Of a stretch of DNA of 32,321 bases, positions 1 through 7,320 are shown one piece after another. This DNA comes from Actinomycetes bacterium (GTDB taxonomy: Bacteria; Actinomycetota; Actinomycetes; JAHEKZ01), in NCBI GenBank assembly GCA_027118455.1, contig JAJAYZ010000033.1:1-32321 (forward strand), in the 5' to 3' direction. Each line of letters starts with the position of its first letter. Position 1 is the first letter of the stretch. The notes under the pieces were generated by a model that saw only the letters and a list, made by a program, of their open reading frames with translations, was not told the DNA's origin and searched no databases. The position numbers and the translations under genes are program-made.

Positions 1-22
1 CTCCTGGGGGAAGTGTGAGGGG

Positions 23-260
23 GGATCGGGGATCGGCAGCGGCGCACCGCTAGTGGCCCCCCCAACCAGCACCGCTGGAAAGGTAACGCTCTACCGCGGA
101 GACAAGCTTGTTCATGTGTGGGAATCACCCCTTGTCCGTGATGTCACCGGCCCCGCTAGTGGCCGATGCAGCATCCGCTCCGCTCAAAGGTGTGGGGCCC
201 CCGAAAGGGCTCCGCATGATTCTCCAAATCATCAGCTCACTCGCTGCCGATCCCCGATCC
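23..260. repeat. Segment bounded by 19-bp perfect inverted repeats (possible MITE or structured element)
   Basis: GGATCGGGGATCGGCAGCG at 23-41 recurs as its exact reverse complement at 242-260. The interior carries several smaller palindromes and a 12-bp direct repeat but no convincing gene. The interior is not symmetrical beyond the arms, so it is not a simple hairpin. A small non-autonomous transposable element or a structured RNA locus would fit. No clear target-site duplication is visible outside the arms, so the mobile-element reading is inference. Confidence 0.5.
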
Positions 261-322
261 ACCCTCTTCAGTTGTCTGGCGACTGCCCAAAAAATACAAA
301 CACCACCGAGACGGAAGTGAAG

Positions 323-340
323 GGTGTGACAGGTGTGACA
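323..340. repeat. Tandem 9-bp direct repeat GGTGTGACA x2
   Basis: Two perfect abutting copies of GGTGTGACA at 323-331 and 332-340. They lie about 30-50 bases upstream of the weak promoter-like elements that precede the gene at 526, so they could be a regulator binding site. This is only a positional suggestion. Confidence 0.5.
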
Positions 341-525
341 GTCAAGGTGCGCGGGTCTTTGAGGCCAAACTTTGACCATGATTAGCCCATTCGGACTAGT
401 CTCCCCAGTCCTTATGAGCCATGTTGGACCCGTTTGGAGCATGTAGTCGGGGACTCCTCCACGGCGCTGAGCCAGCACGCCGTAGCCTGCACTTGGGGAG
501 CAGACGACCACTGGGGAGGGGGACC

Positions 526-1011
526 GTGAACGCTGAACCGGGCCGCGTGGCTGCCTACGCCGACCTCGTCGCTGCTGTCCTCGATCTTCGGAGCCCCGGC
601 CCACGGCAAGCCTTCGATGCCGCCCTGTCCGAAGCCGTCGCAGCCGGCACTGTCACCGACGACCTGGCTCGACAGTTGCGTTGGCTCCAACGAGCCAGCG
701 AGCGCGCCATCGTCGAGCATGCCGAGGCCGTCCTGCCCCCCGCCCTCAACGCCTTGCAGACCACCGTGTCTTCGGCGCCGGCCCCTTCGGCGCTCGCGCC
801 TCTCGTGGCTGCAGCCCAGCCACCCCAGCCAGCTATGCCCACCCCATCGCCGGACCCCGTGGGCGAGCCCGCGAGCGGCACGGGGTCTCCAGAACCGGAA
901 GGGCTCGACGCACCCGAAGCAGCTCCCGTCGTCCAGCTGCAGGCACGCCGCCTGCTCGTGGCTGGCCTGCGACCGCTCCCCGACCCTGTCCACCGTGGGA
1001 CCCTTCCGTAA
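526..1011 (+). CDS. Hypothetical protein, alanine/proline-rich tail
   Basis: A 161-residue protein of unknown function. I chose the GTG at 526 because a strong purine-rich ribosome binding site (GGGGAGGGGG at 513-522) sits just upstream and the protein becomes coherent from there. Residues 1 to about 85 look helical and well folded, with a leucine-, alanine- and arginine-rich pattern. From about residue 85 to 135 the protein is low-complexity, rich in Ala, Pro and Ser, followed by a short basic hydrophobic end. There is no signal peptide or membrane segment. It lies 62 bases upstream of another hypothetical gene on the same strand and may share its transcript. I do not recognise the family. 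Confidence 0.6.
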   Translation: MNAEPGRVAAYADLVAAVLDLRSPGPRQAFDAALSEAVAAGTVTDDLARQLRWLQRASERAIVEHAEAVLPPALNALQTTVSSAPAPSALAPLVAAAQPPQPAMPTPSPDPVGEPASGTGSPEPEGLDAPEAAPVVQLQARRLLVAGLRPLPDPVHRGTLP

Positions 1012-1073
1012 GTGCCCGCTAAATCCCAGACTGTGACGCCACCGTGACCCTGACCCGAGAGAGACTCACCTTC

Positions 1074-1769
1074 ATGCCGAGCCTGCGCCTACTCCCCGAC
1101 CTCGAAGAGTCGATCCGGCAGATCCCTGGGGTCCGCGCAGTCAGCGTCGTCACCGACGCCCATGCTCAGCCCACCGAGGTCCATGTCCTCGCCGCTCCAG
1201 GGAAGCCAGCCAAGCAGGTCGTCCGCGATGTCCAGTCCCTGGCCATGGCCCAGTTCGACATCGATCTTGACCACCGGATTGTGAGCGTTGTCCAGATCGA
1301 GGACGAGCCCAGCGCCGCTGGCGACGTTTCGACGGTGATCGACAGCTCTGAGCCCGGTCCTGCGCCCGCCGAGGAGATCCTCGAGGAGATTGAGGCCCAA
1401 GCACGCCCCATGATCAGCGAGATCGGCGTCCGCAGCACCGGGTCAGAGATCGAGGTCGAAGTACGACTCGAGCTCGATGGCGCCACCTTCGTCGGAATCG
1501 AGCGAGGCGCAGCAGCTGCCAGTGCCCGGCCCCGTCTGGTCGCAGTTGCGACCCTCAGCGCCCTGGACGAGCTGCTCGGGCTCCCGGCGGCCGTCGAGAG
1601 TTCAGCTGTTGTCGACACCGGTACGCACACAGTCGCCCTCGTCGTGATCACGCTGTCCGTACCCAGGCTCGGCGCCCAGTCACTGGCAGGAAGCGCGATG
1701 GTCCGCGGAGACGAGACGGACGCCGTCGCCAGGGCAGTGCTGGCCGCCGTCAACCGCCGATTGGGCTGA
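1074..1769 (+). CDS. Hypothetical protein with two alpha/beta modules
   Basis: A 231-residue soluble protein. I chose ATG 1074 because a purine-rich GAGAGAG lies about 10 bases upstream; an in-frame GTG at 1044 would add 10 residues but has no visible ribosome binding site. The first part (about residues 1-80) shows alternating strands and helices (IPGVRAVSVVTDA, then EVHVLAAPGK). A Glu/Pro-rich linker follows, and a second module (about 120-231) ends in an alanine-rich helix. No catalytic motif or membrane segment is apparent. It sits just upstream of the bL37/sigR locus, and I infer a conserved actinobacterial protein of unknown role. Confidence 0.75.
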   Translation: MPSLRLLPDLEESIRQIPGVRAVSVVTDAHAQPTEVHVLAAPGKPAKQVVRDVQSLAMAQFDIDLDHRIVSVVQIEDEPSAAGDVSTVIDSSEPGPAPAEEILEEIEAQARPMISEIGVRSTGSEIEVEVRLELDGATFVGIERGAAAASARPRLVAVATLSALDELLGLPAAVESSAVVDTGTHTVALVVITLSVPRLGAQSLAGSAMVRGDETDAVARAVLAAVNRRLG

Positions 1770-1840
1770 CGCCTGGCCAATGTGGGACAATGTTGTGCCG
1801 CAGATGCGGTCCCCCCGATGAGTCAGCAGCAGGAGTCACG

Positions 1841-1915
1841 ATGAGCAAGCGCGCCCGTAAGCGTCGCGACCGCAAGAAGAAGAAGGCCAACCACGGCAAC
1901 CGCCCGACGGCCTGA
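1841..1915 (+). CDS. 50S ribosomal protein bL37
   Basis: A 24-codon gene encoding a strongly basic peptide with an RKRRDRKKKK block followed by ANHGNRP near the C-terminus. This closely resembles the small actinobacterial large-subunit protein bL37 first seen in mycobacterial ribosome structures. ATG 1841 is preceded by AGGAG at 1831-1835 with a 5-base spacer. It is convergent with rsrA, the arrangement expected next to the sigR/sigH-rsrA pair in many actinobacteria (established knowledge, recalled and not searched). A weak promoter-like pair (TTGGGC at 1761, GACAAT at 1786) lies upstream. The gene is short enough that automatic callers would often miss it. Confidence 0.85.
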   Translation: MSKRARKRRDRKKKKANHGNRPTA

Positions 1916-1920
1916 CGCTG

Positions 1921-1939
1921 GACGCGCCGTTCAGGCGTC
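1921..1939. terminator. Weak hairpin between convergent bL37 and rsrA
   Basis: GACGC at 1921-1925 pairs with GCGTC at 1935-1939 around a 9-base loop. It lies directly after the bL37 stop and between two convergent genes, so it may terminate one or both transcripts. The stem is only 5 bp and there is no U-run, so support is weak. Confidence 0.3.
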
Positions 1940-1959
1940 TCTAGCGGCTTTGCCCGATG

Positions 1960-2244
1960 TCAGTCGAGGCCGAACTTGATGGTCATCTCGGCGCGAACAG
2001 TCTCAAGTCGAGCAACGATCGAGGCGCGAAGCGCGTCTGGCGCCGTCTCGCAGCAACTGCGCGCGATCAATGCTTTCACGTCCTGCTCGATCCCGTACTC
2101 GCGTAGACACGGTGAGCAGTCGTCGAGGTGGCTTCGGATGTTTTCGATGACGTCTGCCTTGAGTTCACCATCGATATAGAGGTAGACCGCCTCAACCACA
2201 TCTGAGCAGTCGAGTTCGTGCCCTCTGGCGTCGTGGATGCTCAT
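1960..2244 (-). CDS. rsrA: Zinc-binding anti-sigma factor RsrA/RshA
   Basis: A 94-residue redox-sensing anti-sigma factor that holds SigR inactive under reducing conditions and releases it when its thiols form a disulfide. The zinc ligands of the ZAS family are present: Cys13, and the H-x3-C-x2-C motif at His39, Cys43 and Cys46. A further Cys64-Cys65 pair lies towards the C-terminus. The length is typical of the family. The ATG overlaps the sigR stop codon by 4 bases (ATGA), so the two are translationally coupled and likely made in stoichiometric amounts. No membrane segment is present, as expected for a cytoplasmic anti-sigma factor. Confidence 0.93.
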   Translation of the reverse strand: MSIHDARGHELDCSDVVEAVYLYIDGELKADVIENIRSHLDDCSPCLREYGIEQDVKALIARSCCETAPDALRASIVARLETVRAEMTIKFGLD

Positions 2245-2852
2245 GCCCCGTCACCCCCGCTCGCTGCGGGAGCAAATCCACGCTCTTTCGCGTACTCCTC
2301 CAGCATCCCGCGTAACTGCCGGCGACCTCGATGCAGCCGAGACATGACTGTTCCCACCGGCGTTTCCATGATCTCGGCAATCTCCTTGTACGCGAATCCC
2401 TCGACGTCGGCCAGATAGACCGCCAGTCGAAAGTCCTCAGACAGTGCGGCAAGCGCGTCCTTGACGTCAGAGTCGGGTAGCCGGTCCAGCGCCTCGACCT
2501 CAGCCGATCGCAGGCCGCTCGAGGTGTGCGACTCCGCCCGTGCGAGCTGCCAGTCCTCGATCTCGTCGGCACCGGTCTGTTGCGGCTCACGCTGCTTTTT
2601 GCGGTACGAGTTGATGAAGGTGTTAGTCAGAATCCGGTAGAGCCACGCCTTCAGGTTGGTGCCATCTTTGTACTGGTGGAAGGCGGCAAAGGCCTTGGCG
2701 TAGGTCTCTTGAACGAGGTCCTCGGCATCGCTGGCATTGCGCGTCATGCGCAAAGCAGCTCCATAAAGCTGGTCGAGGAACGGCAGCGCGTCGCGGTCAA
2801 ACCTCGCCGCGCGCTCCTCAACGGTCTCCGTGGGTGCATCGTCTTGGCTCAT
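2241..2852 (-). CDS. sigR: ECF sigma factor SigR/SigH (thiol-oxidative stress)
   Basis: A 203-residue ECF sigma factor. The sigma-2 region spans about residues 18-90, including the [14 protein letters not shown] core, and sigma-4 spans about 130-185 with the helix-turn-helix around [20 protein letters not shown]. It overlaps rsrA by 4 bases. I chose ATG 2852 because a SigR-type promoter ends about 40 bases upstream and the family's conserved region begins just inside. The frame stays open upstream: an ATG at 2891 would add 13 residues and one at 2987 would add 45. The longer form overlaps the hydrolase gene and would carry a CPLC motif. In Streptomyces an N-terminally extended SigR' made from an upstream promoter is known, so an analogous isoform is possible here but unproven. 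Confidence 0.93.
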   Translation of the reverse strand: MSQDDAPTETVEERAARFDRDALPFLDQLYGAALRMTRNASDAEDLVQETYAKAFAAFHQYKDGTNLKAWLYRILTNTFINSYRKKQREPQQTGADEIEDWQLARAESHTSSGLRSAEVEALDRLPDSDVKDALAALSEDFRLAVYLADVEGFAYKEIAEIMETPVGTVMSRLHRGRRQLRGMLEEYAKERGFAPAASGGDGA

Positions 2853-2900
2853 TGGGTGCAAGGGTAGCGCGAGGGCTGTTGCGACGTTCATGCCACGCAC

Positions 2901-2928
2901 AACACCAGGTTGGTCACCGATGATTCCC
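2901..2928 (-). promoter_or_regulatory. Candidate SigR autoregulatory promoter
   Basis: On the minus strand GGGAAT (2928-2923) and GTT (2903-2901) are separated by 19 bases. This matches the known actinobacterial SigR/SigH promoter type (GGAAT, 18-19 bases, GTT). The predicted start, about 7 bases on, is near 2894-2896, leaving a leader of roughly 40 bases before the sigR ATG at 2852. It indicates positive autoregulation of sigR-rsrA. Confidence 0.75.
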
Positions 2929-3582
2929 CCGCACAGTGGACAAGGCCCACCGACGGACTCCGAGCGCGAGGATCTCATCGGCCTCACGCTGCGTGATCGG
3001 GCCCTGCCGCCAGACTCGCAGTGAGTGATCGGCTCCGGGGATCGGAAGGACCGTCAGCCCAGCACACCCCGAGCCCGCTTCGACGACCTCCACCGCGCTG
3101 CCGGACGGATCGCGGTCACCTTGGACGACGAGCACCGGTCCTGTGGGCAGTTCAGCCACTCTAGATTTGTCCGGTCGCCCCGGGGGGTGAAGTGGAAACG
3201 CCAGAGCCACGACTGCCAGCGCGGCAACAGCCCCCGATGTGCGGCAGGCGACGCGAGCGCCGGCGCTACGCCCGCCCACGACCAGTGGCAGGGCCAGGTC
3301 TGCAAAAACCGGCATGGATTCGCACCACGCCGCGTCAAGCTGCGCCGGTGGTCCAGCGATCCGGCGCCCGGACACTCTCCAGGGCTGCTCGAAGCTCCCC
3401 ACCCGAAAACCGGCAGCAACCATGGCCTCGGCCACCACGTTCAGAACGGGCGATTCAACTCCACCGCCTGCGCCGTGTCCGATGGCCAGTTGTGCAATGG
3501 CTCGCCCCGAGGGCTCATCGATGTGCCACCGACCGAGCCCATATCGCGTCGTGACCTCAGTGACCTCGGTGCCCTCAGTCAT
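2914..3582 (-). CDS. Alpha/beta-hydrolase family protein (dienelactone-hydrolase/TEX30-like)
   Basis: A 222-residue cytoplasmic protein with an alpha/beta-hydrolase layout. An oxyanion-type GHGAGGG lies near residue 35, the nucleophile elbow GGRSAGAR carries the serine, an acidic QGDRD follows the strand LVVQ, and the catalytic-type histidine is in ADHSLRV near the C-terminus. This fits the small family related to dienelactone hydrolase and KANL3/TEX30. The substrate is unknown. Its ATG overlaps the stop of the upstream SRAP gene by 4 bases (ATGA), so the two are co-translated. Its 3' end overlaps the SigR promoter, so read-through from this gene would add stress-independent sigR transcription. 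Confidence 0.8.
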   Translation of the reverse strand: MTEGTEVTEVTTRYGLGRWHIDEPSGRAIAQLAIGHGAGGGVESPVLNVVAEAMVAAGFRVGSFEQPWRVSGRRIAGPPAQLDAAWCESMPVFADLALPLVVGGRSAGARVACRTSGAVAALAVVALAFPLHPPGRPDKSRVAELPTGPVLVVQGDRDPSGSAVEVVEAGSGCAGLTVLPIPGADHSLRVWRQGPITQREADEILALGVRRWALSTVRGNHR

Positions 3583-4409
3583 GAATCAGCGGGAGGCCAC
3601 AGGCCGTCAGCATCAACCGTGCCTGGTGCGGCCTCCTCCAGCGGAAGGGGGTCGACCAACTCAGGTCCGTTGTTACGCACACTGTTGACGCGAACCGAAA
3701 CGGGGTACGCCGCAAGCTGCGAACTCTGTGCCGGAACCATCAGTTGCTCGATCACATCGCGCTCACCAACTGTCGGGTCGAGCCACTGCTGCCAGTCCGA
3801 CTCGGCAATCACTACCGGCATCCGGTCGTGGATGCGACCAACTGCGTCGGTCGCCGATGTCGTGATGATGGTCGCGGTGAGCAACCAGGCATCGGGATCG
3901 TCGCGCTCACAAGACTTGTCGTGCCACCACTCGTACAAGCCGGCCATGGCCAGGCTGTGCCCATCAGCTCGGTGGATGTAGAAGGGCTGCTTCACCGGTT
4001 TGCCCCGCGAGGTCAGCGGCACGTTGTCTCCGGTCGGTGTGTACCACTCGTAGTAGCCATCGGCTGGAAGCAGACAGCGACGTTTACCGAAGGCCCGGCG
4101 GAAGGAGGGCTTTTCGGCAACCGTCTCCGATCGCGCATTGATCATCTGGGACCCGATGGAAGGGTCCTTCGCCCAAGACGGCACGAGACCCCAGCGGACG
4201 ATCCGAAGTTGGCGCTCGGCTGCAGCTTCTTCTGCTGCTCCTTCTGGCTGCCGAGACAACACGGCATAGACCCGCTTGGTCGGCGCGACGTTGTAGTCGG
4301 CATGCAGTGGCTTGTCGGGTTTGCCGGGTTTGCCGACAAGGCACTCTTCGACACCGAACTCCTCGACGAGCGCATCGGGATCCTTCGCCGATGCATAGCG
4401 ACCACACAT
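3579..4409 (-). CDS. SOS response-associated peptidase (SRAP, YedK/HMCES)
   Basis: A 276-residue SRAP protein, which covalently caps abasic sites in single-stranded DNA. The start at 4409 is fixed by the invariant MCGRY: Cys2 becomes the N-terminal catalytic residue after Met removal, so the longer open frame upstream is rejected. Other active-site residues are visible: Asn40 in YNVAPT, Arg93 and Glu95 in NARSE, Glu121 in PADGYYEW, and His194 in RIHDRMP. It appears leaderless (TAGGGT 7 bases before ATG) and is divergent from rsgA with a 23-bp gap. It heads an operon with the hydrolase and possibly sigR-rsrA, linking DNA repair with stress control. Confidence 0.93.
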   Translation of the reverse strand: MCGRYASAKDPDALVEEFGVEECLVGKPGKPDKPLHADYNVAPTKRVYAVLSRQPEGAAEEAAAERQLRIVRWGLVPSWAKDPSIGSQMINARSETVAEKPSFRRAFGKRRCLLPADGYYEWYTPTGDNVPLTSRGKPVKQPFYIHRADGHSLAMAGLYEWWHDKSCERDDPDAWLLTATIITTSATDAVGRIHDRMPVVIAESDWQQWLDPTVGERDVIEQLMVPAQSSQLAAYPVSVRVNSVRNNGPELVDPLPLEEAAPGTVDADGLWPPADS

Positions 4410-4416
4410 GTAGAGC

Positions 4417-4426
4417 ACCCTAGGCT
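4417..4426. promoter_or_regulatory. Overlapping divergent -10 boxes for SRAP gene and rsgA
   Basis: The 10 bases ACCCTAGGCT contain two -10 elements sharing the central TA. TAGGCT on the plus strand (4421-4426) lies 6 bases before the rsgA GTG at 4433. TAGGGT on the minus strand (4422-4417) lies 7 bases before the SRAP ATG at 4409. Such spacing predicts leaderless mRNAs in both directions from one 23-bp intergenic region. Confidence 0.65.
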
Positions 4427-4432
4427 GATGGA

Positions 4433-5470
4433 GTGAGCAAACGCCACGACCACCTCGACGAGGACGACGTCCGCGTACGGCCCGGCAAGGGCAAGTCGCG
4501 CGCGCGCAGCAAGATCCGTCCCGAACACCAGCAGGCCTCTGAGGCACTGGTGACAGCGGTCGACCGCGGCCGCTTCACCGCCGTTCTCGACGACGACCCG
4601 GCGCGGCTGGTCTATGCGGTCAAGGCGCGCGAGATCGGCCGCAAGGGGATAGTCGTCGGCGACCGCGTTGACCTCGTTGGCGACATCGCTGGCGGAGGGG
4701 ACGCACTGGCGCGCATCGTGCGTCGACAGCCTCGAGTGACCGTCCTACGCCGATCAGCTGACGACAACGACCCCGTCGAACGGGTGGTCGTCGCCAATGC
4801 CGAGCAGTTGGCCATCGTGGTGGCTGCAGCCGACCCAGAGCCACGCCCCCGCTTGGTCGACCGCGCGCTGATCGCAGCATTCGACGGCGGCCTCAGACCG
4901 GCGGTGATCGTCACCAAGACCGACCTCGCCAGTGCAGACGAGCTCGTCGAGCGCTACGCCCCGCTCGACATCACAGTGTTGGCCCGATCAAAAGACGACC
5001 CGATGGATGCCATCCACGAGCTCCTCGACGGGCGGACAACTGTGCTGCTCGGTCACTCTGGGGTCGGCAAGTCGACCCTCGTGAACGCGCTGGTTCCCGA
5101 GGCCTTCCGGGCCACCGGAGTTGTCAACGCGGTGACCGGCCGTGGGCGGCACACCTCGACATCTGCGGTGGCCTTTCCCCTCGAGCCACGCGGATGGGTG
5201 GTCGACACCCCCGGCATCCGCTCGTTCGGGCTCGCACACGTCGACCTTTCCCGCTTCATGCGGGCGTTCCCCGATCTTGAAGAAGGCACCCGAGAGTGTC
5301 CGCGCGGCTGCACGCATACCGACACCCACTGCGCCCTGGACAACTACGTCGCCAGCGGCGGGGCTGACCCTACGCGGCTGACCTCGCTGCGCCGTCTGCT
5401 CGCGAGCCGGAGCGATTCAGGGTTCAACCCCACCTACGCGCCCGACCAGACCGCCTTGGCCCCCGAGTGA
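4433..5470 (+). CDS. rsgA: Ribosome small subunit-dependent GTPase RsgA
   Basis: A 345-residue circularly permuted GTPase that acts in late 30S subunit maturation. After a basic N-terminal tail comes an OB-fold (about residues 35-105). The G motifs follow in permuted order: TKTD at 161-164 (G4), the P-loop GHSGVGKST at 207-215 (G1), and DTPG at 258-261 (G3). The C-terminal zinc knuckle uses Cys289, Cys293, His295 and Cys300. The GTG start lies 6 bases after a -10-like TAGGCT, so no Shine-Dalgarno is expected. It is divergent from the SRAP gene, and its last 37 bases overlap the 3' end of the convergent DUF2231 gene. A second RsgA-like gene lies at 12196. Confidence 0.95.
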   Translation: MSKRHDHLDEDDVRVRPGKGKSRARSKIRPEHQQASEALVTAVDRGRFTAVLDDDPARLVYAVKAREIGRKGIVVGDRVDLVGDIAGGGDALARIVRRQPRVTVLRRSADDNDPVERVVVANAEQLAIVVAAADPEPRPRLVDRALIAAFDGGLRPAVIVTKTDLASADELVERYAPLDITVLARSKDDPMDAIHELLDGRTTVLLGHSGVGKSTLVNALVPEAFRATGVVNAVTGRGRHTSTSAVAFPLEPRGWVVDTPGIRSFGLAHVDLSRFMRAFPDLEEGTRECPRGCTHTDTHCALDNYVASGGADPTRLTSLRRLLASRSDSGFNPTYAPDQTALAPE

Positions 5471-5892
5471 CCGATGAGCACCATCTGCACGATGGCAACG
5501 ACGGCCACCCCGATAGCGAGGGCCGGGACCAGCCAGTTGAGCCAGCGCGAAACCGGTGCGTCCCGACCAGCACGCAGGCCCAGCCACCACAACACGACAG
5601 CAAAGATGAGCAGCGGAATGGCACTGTAGAGGGCCGCGCCGCCGAGCTCGGCATGCTCGTCGATGAGATCGCCGCCGCCTTTACTCTCCTGGAGCTGCTC
5701 ACCCGATGAGGTGGCGATCGGCACCATCACGGCTGCGAAGGCAGCGACACCCACCACCAGGATGCCGAACCTGCTGCGCCACTTGGGCACCAAGGCAATG
5801 GTGATGACGCCTAGGGCCGCTAGCGGGATGAGAACGACAACGGCATGGACAACGAGTGGATGGAGGGGGATTCCCCCGATCGTTTCAGGCAT
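5434..5892 (-). CDS. DUF2231 family membrane protein
   Basis: A 152-residue integral membrane protein with four hydrophobic segments, at about residues 10-35, 40-60, 85-105 and 115-140. It begins MPETIGGIPLHPLVVH, and the conserved HPLVVH block is typical of DUF2231. I chose 5892 because it aligns exactly with the start of the neighbouring paralogue; an in-frame ATG at 5901 is possible. It is convergent with rsgA and overlaps it by 37 bases. The function is unknown; conserved histidines near the membrane have led others to suspect redox or metal binding, which cannot be shown here. Confidence 0.82.
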   Translation of the reverse strand: MPETIGGIPLHPLVVHAVVVLIPLAALGVITIALVPKWRSRFGILVVGVAAFAAVMVPIATSSGEQLQESKGGGDLIDEHAELGGAALYSAIPLLIFAVVLWWLGLRAGRDAPVSRWLNWLVPALAIGVAVVAIVQMVLIGHSGAKAVWSGA

Positions 5893-5978
5893 GGCCGCCA
5901 TTGAGTCAGAGGCGAGGCCGTCAGGCAAGGACCAACGACGCGCCGTAGGGATTCATGAGACCTCATCTTCTGGGCCGC

Positions 5979-6443
5979 TTAACCCCACCTCGCCACGGTT
6001 CCGGTCCAGGCAGTCAATGCGACCTGACCGGTGGCGGCCATGGCCGCGACGATGATGAGGACCGCGACTAACGTCGGCAGGATGGGGTTGGCGAAGCCGT
6101 CTCGACGACGGCGGTCGAGATCGAGAAGGAGCATCGCCGAAACGGCCAGCCACAGAGCGAGCACGAACCAAACCGACGAGGAACCGTAGTCAGCGTGTTG
6201 GGCGGTTTTGAGGGGGGTGACGGTCGGGTACAGCGAGTCCTTGAGGTTCGTGCCGCTGAGCTTGGCCGCGATCGTCGCAGCCCAGGCAGCCGTGACCATG
6301 CACCAGGCCAGCACGCCCCACCGCGTCCGCTTCTCCTGGCCGACAGCAATGATGACGGCCAGCAGCGCAGAGAGCGGGACAAGAACTGCTGCACCGTGGA
6401 CAACGAGCGGATGCACTGGCAGGCCGAAGACTGTCTCAGGCAC
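5979..6443 (-). CDS. DUF2231 family membrane protein (tandem paralogue)
   Basis: A 154-residue paralogue of the downstream gene at 5434, starting MPETVFGLPVHPLVVH, with the same four-helix plan. The GTG start at 6443 has a clear GAGGAG ribosome binding site with 5 bases between. The two DUF2231 genes are 86 bp apart on the same strand and probably form an operon after tandem duplication. It is divergent from hisN with a gap of about 80 bp. The function is unknown. Confidence 0.85.
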   Translation of the reverse strand: MPETVFGLPVHPLVVHGAAVLVPLSALLAVIIAVGQEKRTRWGVLAWCMVTAAWAATIAAKLSGTNLKDSLYPTVTPLKTAQHADYGSSSVWFVLALWLAVSAMLLLDLDRRRRDGFANPILPTLVAVLIIVAAMAATGQVALTAWTGTVARWG

Positions 6444-6509
6444 GCGATCTCCTCACTCCTAGCGCAGGGTAACCCCGGTTCCACCGCCGCCGTGGGCGAA
6501 TCGGGTCGA

Positions 6510-6515
6510 TACTCT
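6510..6515 (+). promoter_or_regulatory. -10 box of a leaderless hisN promoter
   Basis: TACTCT lies 7 bases before the hisN GTG at 6523 and no Shine-Dalgarno is present. This spacing places the transcription start at or next to the start codon. Confidence 0.5.
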
Positions 6516-6522
6516 GCTTGCC

Positions 6523-7320
6523 GTGACTGACGATCTCGCCTTCGCCCTGCGCCTGGCCGACGCCGCCGACGCCCTGACGCTCGAGCGGTTCGGAGCTCTC
6601 GACCTTCGCGTCGATACCAAGCCAGACCTCACGCCGGTCAGTGACGCTGACCGAGCAACAGAAGAGCTCATCAGAGCACTGATCGCCGAGGAGCGTCCGG
6701 CCGATGCGGTGATCGGTGAAGAGTTCGGCACGTCCGGATCAGCGTCCAGGAGCTGGATCGTCGACCCGATCGACGGGACCAAGAACTACGTGCGCGGAGT
6801 TCCAGTGTGGGCCACCCTGATTGCGCTCACCAACGAGATTCCGGCCACCGACACCCAGTCGATCACGCTCGGGGTGGTCAGCGCTCCGGCGCTGGGCCGG
6901 CGCTGGTGGGCGTCGCGTGGCACAGGAGCCTGGCTGACCACGGGTGGAGCGCCCGTTCCGATCCACGTCTCCGGCGTTTCCGAGCTCAGTAACGCGTCGC
7001 TCTCATTCTCGGAGTGGAACGACCCGGCGTGGGAGCTCGGTAACCGCCGAGCCTCCTTCGACCGCTTGCTCCGCTCAGCCTGGCGGTCCAGGGCTTACGG
7101 CGACTTCTGGTCGCACATGATGGTCGCTGAGGGCTCGGCCGATGCTGCGCTCGAGCCCGAGCTGAACGCGTGGGACATGGCCGCACTGGTACCCATCGTC
7201 GAGGAGGCCGGCGGCACCATCACCGCTCTGGATGGGTCGTCACCCATGGTCGGCGGGAACGCGGTCTCCTCGAACGGCCTGCTCCACCCTGCAGTTCTCG
7301 GCGCGTTCACCGCTTCTTGA
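6523..7320 (+). CDS. hisN: Histidinol-phosphatase HisN (inositol monophosphatase family)
   Basis: A 265-residue Mg-dependent phosphatase, most likely histidinol-phosphatase, the penultimate step of histidine synthesis in actinobacteria. Metal-binding motifs are intact: GEEFG with Glu66-Glu67, DPIDGT at residues 81-86, and the WD motif at Trp217-Asp218. The length is typical. The HisN assignment rather than generic inositol monophosphatase rests on family resemblance and on its position near rsgA and sigR, a common actinobacterial neighbourhood in which aroA is often also present (it is absent here). The start is GTG with a leaderless-type -10 box. Its last 81 bases overlap the convergent membrane-protein gene. 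Confidence 0.88.
   Translation: MTDDLAFALRLADAADALTLERFGALDLRVDTKPDLTPVSDADRATEELIRALIAEERPADAVIGEEFGTSGSASRSWIVDPIDGTKNYVRGVPVWATLIALTNEIPATDTQSITLGVVSAPALGRRWWASRGTGAWLTTGGAPVPIHVSGVSELSNASLSFSEWNDPAWELGNRRASFDRLLRSAWRSRAYGDFWSHMMVAEGSADAALEPELNAWDMAALVPIVEEAGGTITALDGSSPMVGGNAVSSNGLLHPAVLGAFTAS

Larger units (their letters stand above)
1..525. other. No convincing gene; structured non-coding stretch
   Basis: Open frames here are short, overlap on both strands and have no convincing ribosome binding site, so I call no gene. The stretch holds a 238-bp segment bounded by a 19-bp inverted repeat (separate entry), several small palindromes (CCAGC-ACC-GCTGG at 66-78, ACAAGCTTGT at about 102-111, ATGATT-CTCCA-AATCAT at 216-232), a 12-bp direct repeat CCGCTAGTGGCC at 47-58 and 153-164, and a tandem 9-bp repeat at 323-340. 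A weak promoter-like pair (TTGACC at 372-377, TAGTCT at 397-402, spacer 19) could drive the gene at 526. Confidence 0.5.

Noticed and set aside
53..604. Several overlapping short open frames on both strands before position 526
   Set aside because: They cover a palindrome-rich region, lack ribosome binding sites and give no protein-like composition.
3158..3167. TCTAGA core like the GntR-type sites
   Set aside because: It lies inside the hydrolase coding sequence and lacks the flanking GG and CC of the consensus, so it is probably chance.
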